Of a stretch of DNA of 64,000 bases, positions 56,692 to 64,000 are shown one piece after another (position 1 is the first letter of the stretch; each line of letters begins with the position of its first letter). Source of the DNA: Stictocephala bisonia. Its lineage: Eukaryota > Arthropoda > Insecta > Hemiptera > Membracidae. Both the position numbers and the translations under genes were made by a program. The notes below the pieces were generated by a model that saw only the letters and a program-made list of their open reading frames with translations, was not told where the DNA came from and did not search any database. The stretch covers positions 447,947 to 511,946 of the forward strand of contig JAQJVL010000416.1 of NCBI GenBank assembly GCA_035578905.1, read 5' to 3'.

Positions 56692-57470
56692 AAGTATTAT
56701 ATTACTTGTGGTGATGGTAAACGTGGTTTAAGGAGATTGATTTACACAATATACGTACTATTTCGTTAAACATTATCAGAGGTATTGTATTACTTGTGGT
56801 GATGGTAAACGTGGTTTAAGGAGATTGATTTACACAATATACGTACTATTTCGTTAAACATTGTCAGAGGTATTATATTACTTGTGGTGATGGTAAACGT
56901 GGTTTAAGGAGATTGTTTTACACAATATACGTACTATTTCGTTAAACATTATCAGAGGTATTGTATTACTTGTGGTGATGGTAAACGTGGTTTAAGGAGA
57001 TTGATTTACACAATATACGTACTATTTCGTTAAACATTGTCAGAGGTATTGTATTACTTGTGGTAATGGTAAACGTGGTTTAAGGAGATTGATTTACACA
57101 ATATACGTACTATTTCATTAAACATTGTCAGAGGTATTGTATTACTTGTGGTGATGGTAAACGTGGTTTAAGGAGATTGATTTACACAATATACGTACTA
57201 TTTCGTTAAACATTGTCAGAGGTATTGTATTACTTGTGGTGGTGGTAAACGTGGTTTAAGGAGATTGATTTACACAATATACGTACTATTTCGTTAAACA
57301 TTGTCAGAGGTATTGTATTACTTGTGGTAATGGTAAACGTGGTTTAAGGAGATTGATTTACACAATATACGTACTATTTCGTTAAACATTGTCAGAGGTA
57401 TTGTATTACTTGTGGTGATGGTAAACGTGGTTTAAGGAGATTGATTTACACAATATACGTACTATTTCGT
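56692..57470 (+). repeat. 88-bp tandem array, about nine copies
   Basis: CTTGTGGTGATGG and its variants start at 56705 and recur every 88 bases to 57409. Units are nearly identical, with a few substitutions. No coding frame persists, because 88 is not divisible by three. Confidence 0.97.
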
Positions 57471-57559
57471 TTTCAAATTGTTTTTCACTTGCTTTATCTA
57501 ATTTTTACTTAAAAAATATACAATCTACTAACTAAGAAATAATTTTTAGCTTTAATTAA

Positions 57560-57836
57560 TTAATTTATTTATTTATAAGACGCCGATCGTCAAGATATGG
57601 GCAAATATGGATTTCGAATGAGTGTGATGAGTGTAGATGAGCAAATGTAGGTCATTGTTACAAACTAAGGCCGACTATTCCTTAGAAAGTGTAATTAATT
57701 AATAGCCCAATGACAAATTAACAGCCGGTGATTATCAGCTGATCCTTCTCAAAATGTATTGACTCTGATTGGGATCGAACTGACAACCTAGCACATGAAG
57801 CTGGGATTTAACCAACTACGCTACCGACCAATTTGT
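57560..57836 (-). mobile_element. tRNA-derived SINE
   Basis: On the minus strand box A TAGCGTAGTTGG (57812-57823) and box B GTTCGATCCC (57771-57780) are at tRNA-gene spacing. The body extends to the left for perhaps 200 bases. The 3' limit is uncertain. The acceptor ends do not pair, so it is not a working tRNA gene. Confidence 0.65.
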
Positions 57837-60411
57837 AGTTTTATTTGTTTTAATACTCTACATGTTGGATGAATCTTAATACCAACAACGTTTTTATTTT
57901 GCCATTTATTTCTTACCAGGTAATCTGATTTTATCCCATGATTGTTATTTCTAGGCTATTACTGATGCTTCTCTTTCTTGACTGCTCTTTTCACATACCT
58001 ATTCAGTCATGCTTTTGAACCAACTGTTGTGATTATTAAATACAAATCAATAATTTACCCCTGAGAGCAAATAATAATTAAATCTTTGCTCTCGTAATTT
58101 CCAGCTTCTTTTCATGATGAATTTTGAAGACTCGGCGGGGACTTTTGGCCAACAGAGGCTGCAGTTTATGTAGGCCGTGACTCTTGTCTCGGCGGCAACC
58201 TTGAGGTCTCGAAGGCCTGCCCAATTTATGGGCAACTTATGTGCTGTTATCCAAAATGGTGGGAATCCGTAGGATAAAAAAATGGAGATCGCATTTGCAC
58301 TATTATAACAGTCGAAATAATAATACTTCTTCCCAAACATAAAAGTTACAAGAGTTCATCGTTTCCAGGACATGATTTATTTTTTTCTATAATTGAGTAT
58401 CAATAATTAAGCCGTGTAGAAAAAGAAATACGCTTCTGCCAGTGGCATAGTTCTATAACTTGAGGGTTAAGTGCTGTGGAGATTGTAGCGAAAGATTCTG
58501 TTTTTAGCCCTCTTTTCACCAACATGGCGTCCGCTAAATGGTTGCCATCTATGTGAACACCATTAGAGAAGTCTTGGGTGTTCATGCCAGGTGGCAGCCA
58601 GAGTTCTTGCGTTGACTAGGAACGAGAACTGAGTATCAGGATTGTTAGCTGAAAATCATACCAATACCATGTGGTTTGGATTCTACGCTAAATTGTAGGT
58701 TCCTTAGTTGCCTATTGATGAATGACTCTTTCTCAGCAACAGGCGACCTTATGTAGTAACAATGACTACATTAGTTCATCTATACTCATCACACTCATTT
58801 ATCAATCACATTCACCCGTATATTTGAGAGTAGGTATCTTATTAATAAATAAAAATACAAATAAAATAATAAGTTTTATAATGAAAAATTGCTTAGAGCA
58901 ATCACGTAATTTCATCAGAAGTGAATATAATATACAACTAGTGCATGTTAAGTTAGCAGCTAACCTACAAATATATGCGTTTTTTAATTTCCCAAAATGT
59001 CGGTACGTACAAGTTGACCAAAGCAAATCGAAACATATGTTTGGAATGTTATTTGCTCACCCTATATAAGTCAATGACTGACATTATTGCATTTATTTGC
59101 AATTCAAACAAATAACACTAAACTTATAAAGGATAAGCGCATTTTTTGTAAATAATACTAAAAATTAATTTACCAAACGTATTAACTATTTTTAATTGAA
59201 ATTATAAATAGGCTGGCTAACCAATCAAGTCAAACGATTTTGCTGGTTAAAAAGGGCAAAACTCTAGCGTATAATATTTATTATTATTTAATAATAATAG
59301 TAGGCCTAAATTATTAATATTAATAATAGTAAGTATAGGCAATTATATTATTTGCCTAATATAATTGATTAGACAGCCGTCATTTGGAACGAAAATCTTA
59401 GGCATACAAAAATTTTAAGTACAATGTGTCTTTTTAAGACTAACTTTCATAAAGAATTTCAGTGATTAATCTCAAACTATTTTGAGGTATGTAATTATAG
59501 GTGGAAGCCACATGCTGACACACAGACAGAAAACGAGTGAGGTAGGACTCATTTTATTGCACTATTTGATTGTTTTGGCCTACAAACAATGCTGTAAAAT
59601 ATGGGTCACTTGAAGGTGGACACCCTGTATATTGTCTATAAACATATAATAATGTAAAACCATTAAAAGTTTCATAAGTTTAACCATAGTACTACCTAAT
59701 GGATGTATATTTTGATTATCTACTTTTTTTAATATGCAAGCAAACTTTGCTTCAGACAATCTACATAACAGATCTACAGGACTGTGTTCAAATTGGGGAA
59801 TACGAGGAGTTTTATTGGGGAAATATCTCTGAGTTGTAAATAATGTAAATATTTCTAACTTCTGATATAAGTTTCGTCGAATGACGAATGATTCAAAACT
59901 TATATTTTATAGAAACACGCCCTCTTCACCTATAAACTCAATTACAATAACGTAATATCTTCCCACCATAAACAGTTCACGTAGTTTTTTTGCCACGTCA
60001 AAAAAATGCCACTGCAGTTTTACTTTAATTAATTTCGATGTGACTAACAATCCAATATATTAGGTCTCTGTGACATTTAAGATTATATTTTTGAAAATTA
60101 TTGATTTAGAACGATATAAGGAGACACTAGTTAGTTAACTGAAAAGTACCTTAAGCATATTTTCCAAATATAAAATGCTCAGAAGAATAAATAAGAGTAA
60201 ACAGGCTTCCCTTACATTACAAACATTTGTATATTTTATCCATGAACAATTTGGGTAGTATTATTACATTCATAGTAAGTGATTTTATGTAAATATAGTT
60301 AAAAAATACTCATAAAAATTATATGAAGTGAAATTAAACTAATTCAGCAACTTAAAACATATTTAGCTGAATTTTACGGCTTATCTATATTTATAAAAGA
60401 GGATGTTTGTA
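57837..60411. other. Intergenic DNA, no gene recognised
   Basis: GC-richer patches at about 58100-58270 and 58430-58620 carry short minus-strand frames (58047-58340, 58400-58585) without known domains. CACCCTATATA (about 59059) and GGACACCCTGTATA (about 59620) look like ends of TACAGGGTG-type transposons whose other ends I could not pair. Confidence 0.45.
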
Positions 60412-60412
60412 T

Positions 60413-60449
<37 letters not shown>

Positions 60450-60941
60450 CGTTTGAAGTTTATGCGCTGCCAAACCATCCAACCGATCACCATGAAACTT
60501 TAGGATGTTGTCCTGTATACTCCCGAGATGGTTTCTGTGAAGTTTGATGCAGATCCGGCCACAGGGTCCCGCCCCACGGGCTCCTAAAGATCCCATGTTA
60601 TTCAAATGGAGAATCTGAATTGTTTACAAAAAACATATGACTGTGTGGTTTAATGTAGTTTCACATGCCATAAGCAGATTGAATTTCTCACAACAACAGT
60701 ACTGTATATGTTTTGATTTATAGTAGTTCTAAATTTCACTTTGAGAGTGTAGCACACACTACTTTTACTTGATCAGGTGATCTGTATTTGGTGTTAACCT
60801 TTTTTCCTCGGTAATTAAAACATGTGGTGAAACGTGAAAATAAAAAATAAATAATTATTTGTTTTGCAGTGTAGTTTTTATGACATGCCTCGTAAAAAAT
60901 GAAAAATGAAAGGCGAGACAACGTCCGCCGGGTTCAGCTAG
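60412..60941 (+). mobile_element. Possible non-autonomous Helitron (3' end CTAG|T)
   Basis: A (CA)n(TA)n microsatellite (60413-60449) is followed by text of the type CCGATCACCATGAAACTTTA and ACTCCCGAGATGGTTTCTGT. That text and the GGGTTCAGCTAG end (CTAG at 60938-60941, then T) recall animal Helitron-like repeats. The expected hairpin just before the end is weak. No Rep/helicase is present. Confidence 0.4.
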
Positions 60942-61544
60942 TTTTTAATAATCTTTGAATAAACATAGTTATTTAACGAATAATCTTGTTTAAGTGCAGT
61001 TTGTAGCATTTTTTTCCTCGGCTAGCCCTTTAAACGAGCTGCGTATCAACTTAGATTTACATCTATCTACTGACTCCTAGAGGGCCGTGTCATAGGAGGA
61101 AGGGTTGGTACAATCGTTAAAACATAGGTGTTTAGCTCTCAATGACAATTGCATATTTTTAATACTTTAGCCCGAATGATAATAACCAATACTAAACCGT
61201 CTCCAGACTTTCCAACACTCCCATATTTCTCTTATGCACAATTTAAGAGACTTTAACTTTGGGTTTACAGTAGAATAGCTTCTACCCCTTCATTAAACAA
61301 TCCGCGGAGTTTTTAATCCACTCATGTTACTCCTTTAAATAACTATTATTGAATAAATATAGTAAACTGACAACAACCAAATTTAAATCTATTATAGATT
61401 TTATTAGTTTATGTACGTTACTAGTTAAGGCTGGCCGTGAGAATGTGCAATGAGATTACAGGAAGTGTCAAAGGTACCTGGTACATGAGCAATGAGAGGG
61501 TAAATAGGTGGGATCAGCAGGTTATCAGCCAAGGTCATGGCCGA
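60942..61544. other. Upstream region of the second takeout-like gene
   Basis: AT-rich until about 61430, then near-average GC up to the TATA box. No element beyond the TATA box was recognised. Confidence 0.45.
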
Positions 61545-61551
61545 TATATAA
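61545..61551 (+). promoter_or_regulatory. TATA box of the second takeout-like gene
   Basis: TATATAA in a GC-richer context (CCGATATATAACCGGG). A start site about 25-30 bases downstream would give a 5' untranslated leader of only about 20-25 bases before the ATG at 61599, consistent with a short TATA-driven transcript. Confidence 0.65.
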
Positions 61552-61598
61552 CCGGGCTGGACTGCTGGACACCAGACGCCCGCCACCAGTCCACCACG

Positions 61599-61665
61599 AT
61601 GATGTCCCTCGTCGCCATCCTGCTCGCCGCCACTTTGGTGGGTCTAGCCCTCCCCGCCAAGCTAC
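61599..61665 (+). CDS. Second takeout-like gene, coding exon 1 (rest outside window)
   Basis: Encodes a 22-residue start, MMSLVAILLAATLVGLALPA and KL, plus one base, and ends at a GTGAGT donor (61666). The strong signal peptide, the LPxK-like ending and the phase-1 junction directly after it match exon 1 of the complete gene at 7671, where the next exon opens with the cysteine pair. Two in-frame ATGs (61599, 61602) are possible starts. No exon 2 is visible in the remaining 2.3 kb, so a long intron 1 is expected. Paralogy is inferred, because only the signal-peptide exon is seen. Confidence 0.7.
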
Positions 61666-61776
61666 GTGAGTACAACACATAGCTAGTTACAACTACTATA
61701 AGTTAACTACGTATGTGGCTTAAAGATAATATTTCGTTCATTTGCATGAGAAGAAACCCCTATCTGATATTTGACT

Positions 61777-62156
61777 CAAGGCGGCCCTAGTGTTAGAAGT
61801 CAGTTATAATATATCAAGGCGGCCCTAGTGTTAGAAGTCAGTTATAATATATCAAGGCGGCCCTAGTGTTAGAAGTCAGTTATAATATATCAAGGCGGCC
61901 CTAGTGTTAGAAGTCAGTTATAATATATCAAGGCGGCCCTAGTGTTAGAAGTCAGTTATAATATATCAAGGCGGCCCTAGTGTTAGAAGTCAGTTATAAT
62001 ATATCAAGGCGGCCCTAGTGTTAGAAGTCAGTTATAATATATCAAGGCGGCCCTAGTGTTAGAAGTCAGTTATAATATATCAAGGCGGCCCTAGTGTTAG
62101 AAGTCAGTTATAATATATCAAGGCGGCCCTAGTGTTAGAAGTCAGTTATAATATAT
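61777..62156 (+). repeat. 38-bp tandem array, ten identical copies, in intron 1 of the second gene
   Basis: Starting CAAGGCGGCCCTAGTG, the 38-base unit repeats ten times (380 bases) with no difference that I can see. Its GC-rich half contrasts with the AT-rich intron. A diverged start (CGAGGTTGCA) follows the last copy. Confidence 0.98.
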
Positions 62157-64000
62157 CGAGGTTGCATCATAGGGGTATCATATCCGTTTTGAAAATTATT
62201 GTGAAATAAATGTCATCGAGACAATCAACAGTGGTTTCAAAAGATCAAAATACACTTATCATAACACAATTTTTCGATGCCAATAAATATCTTTTACTTA
62301 AAAAATCCATTTAAAATGAAATACATTTATAAAAGGACTTGTTTTGTAATATTGTTTGCTTAAAACAGTTTGTTTGCTAGAAGTATTAATATTTGAATAC
62401 ACAATTAGCTGAAGAAGAATTTTTATTATCTAATATCTTGTAACATTAACTAAGTTCAAAATATCTTGTCACCTTATATTAAATTTGTTTTAATACTGAA
62501 CAAGCTGAATTGATAAAAACGTATAGAATATAGCTTATATTACTTATTATCCGAATGGGAAGGTTTTCAACCAAGGCTTAAAATAATCTTAAAATACACA
62601 GTCCGAATTTCAATTATACCATGTATATTAGTATATGTTTCACTAGTAGAAATGTTCCAAATGGGACAAAGACCATTGATATGTTATTTAAACATGACTA
62701 AAAACTGATATTCCGGATAAGATTTACCTGTCTCTCATGGAGCAGTGCCTAGTTTCAATATTAAATCTAAATATATGTGTTTCTCTCAGAAAGTAAAATG
62801 CATATAACCAGATTACCATACATTAAATGTATTACAATTAATTATAAAGTACTTAGTTAAATTATTATAGCTTTAATGAGCAGATTAAAATTATTTATAC
62901 ACCTATTATCAACCTGAATTAGAGATAAGTTATATTAGGTTTTCCTAAAGATATACTATAAATATTACACACATTTTAGTCGAAAAAGAGCAACATTTAT
63001 TCAGTTTATCGTTGGCATTTTTTGAAATAAATCTACGAAAATTGAGCTTAAACAAACCCCGTTAATTTATAGTATGTAGTAGATCATTCTTTCCTTATGA
63101 TAAAAATTTTTTTGAAATGGTGGTGATTTCTTTAGGTTTTTGAATTAAATGTGCCTAAGTCAAACTATGAATACTATAAACTTGTTAATTACAAACATTT
63201 TGTGTTAATAATTAAATTTAAATAAATATTTAAATCTCTTCATAAGTAGTAATGATACTAATAGTTTTAGTATCTTAAGTATATACGTGATCAAAGATTG
63301 AAACTCATTTACATTCAGGTTAAGTCTTGTAACAGCTACTTAGTCCTAACTTAGCCTTTAAAGACCTCCTTAAACTTTATTTTAACTTTTTTAACCATTC
63401 AGAAATACATTAGAAAATTATAGTTTTCACTCTTTCAGTTTGAAAGTTCAAAAACTACCAGCGACAACCTGCAATGAGTCAGTGTCACAGATGGCTAAAG
63501 GCAAACAAACTACAGTAGGTGCAGAGATGTAGAGTTTTTAGGTAGACACTTCTGAACATTTAGAACTATTTTAAACTGATATTAATGAACCATAATAAAA
63601 CAAATAAATACATAGAGATATTTCAATTCACTAAAGTAATTGAAATGTATGTACAGCAGCCACACAGATAAAGACACAGATAACAATGTCTTATGTAAAC
63701 AACAATAACTGGGAAAATTCCTACAGATAAAGACAAAAATATTCCGTTAGTTAGGCATATTTATACAGTTTTCATGTATTGCAATGGATAGAGTGGCCTA
63801 CAATAATATATATCATATTGCACATTAAAGAAAACTGTATTTAAACTATATATCTGCTGTTCGTAACTAGTTAGTAACCTCATTCTAACTATACCTTAGT
63901 ATAAAGTAGCACGGTAATTTTAAAGCCTTCCTAACTTTAATCTTATTTTTTTGTTTTATTATGTTATATATATGTATTTATTTATTTATAAATATATAAA
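62157..64000. other. Intron 1 of the second takeout-like gene (continues past window)
   Basis: Very AT-rich. No exon with family motifs and no repeat array was found. Confidence 0.5.

Noticed and set aside
57757..57836. Functional tRNA gene on the minus strand
   Set aside because: Same reason: promoter boxes without a closed cloverleaf.
58047..58585. Two minus-strand frames of 97 and 61 codons
   Set aside because: No domain or signal seen; GC patch more likely an unrecognised repeat.
61777..62156. CRISPR array
   Set aside because: Direct tandem repeats without unique spacers in a eukaryotic intron.

Overview
The window looks like nuclear DNA of an insect, possibly a hemimetabolous one such as a hemipteran, although the order cannot be fixed from sequence alone. 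It is AT-rich, its genes have long GT-AG introns, it is full of non-LTR retrotransposons, fold-back repeats and tandem arrays, and its only cellular genes belong to the insect-typical takeout / juvenile-hormone-binding family. There are no operons or prokaryotic signals.

Host genes. A complete takeout-like gene on the + strand has six coding exons between 7671 and 20634. They join in frame to a 247-residue secreted protein with the family's two N-terminal cysteines. The first coding exon of a second, related gene lies at 61599-61665, 48 bases downstream of a TATA box, and the rest of that gene is beyond the window. Both genes have a homogeneous tandem array in intron 1: about 71 copies of a 36-bp unit in the first, and ten identical 38-bp copies in the second. 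The 41 kb between the genes is almost entirely repeats.

Mobile elements. The best preserved is a minus-strand LINE, roughly 46160-51382. Its ORF1 has a FLYWCH zinc finger, a coiled coil and an SGNH esterase; its ORF2 has an endonuclease and a reverse transcriptase. ORF2 opens in the -1 frame exactly at a T TTT TTA heptamer near the end of ORF1, which suggests programmed frameshifting. Decayed LINE copies lie at 3476-5574 (with 15-bp target duplications), 24117-27240, 27244-27705, 28870-31698, 33850-35745, 35746-36503, 36768-38430 and 53640-53889. Penelope-like (PLE) terminal sequences with hammerhead-ribozyme-like cores occur at 1535-1750, 11414-12832, 32790-33300, 38490-38860 and 55620-56000. 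Large fold-back or inverted-repeat elements lie at 15255-16290, 19690-20165, 43329-44657 and 55060-55575.

Tandem arrays. Besides the two intronic arrays there is a 96-bp array built from three ~32-bp subunits (40260-42355), a 143-bp array derived from the 3' coding end of a LINE (44871-45880), an 88-bp array (56692-57470), and a dispersed ~36-bp G-rich minisatellite at six places. Five copies of that minisatellite hold a perfect four-tract G-quadruplex motif. Long open frames inside the 36-bp and 96-bp arrays are artefacts of unit lengths divisible by three and are not called as genes.

The most unusual observations are the slippery-site junction of the intact LINE, the satellite made from a retrotransposon coding segment, the dispersed G-quadruplex minisatellite (two loci lie within or at the break of LINE copies), and the repeated hammerhead-like cores in PLE-like termini.
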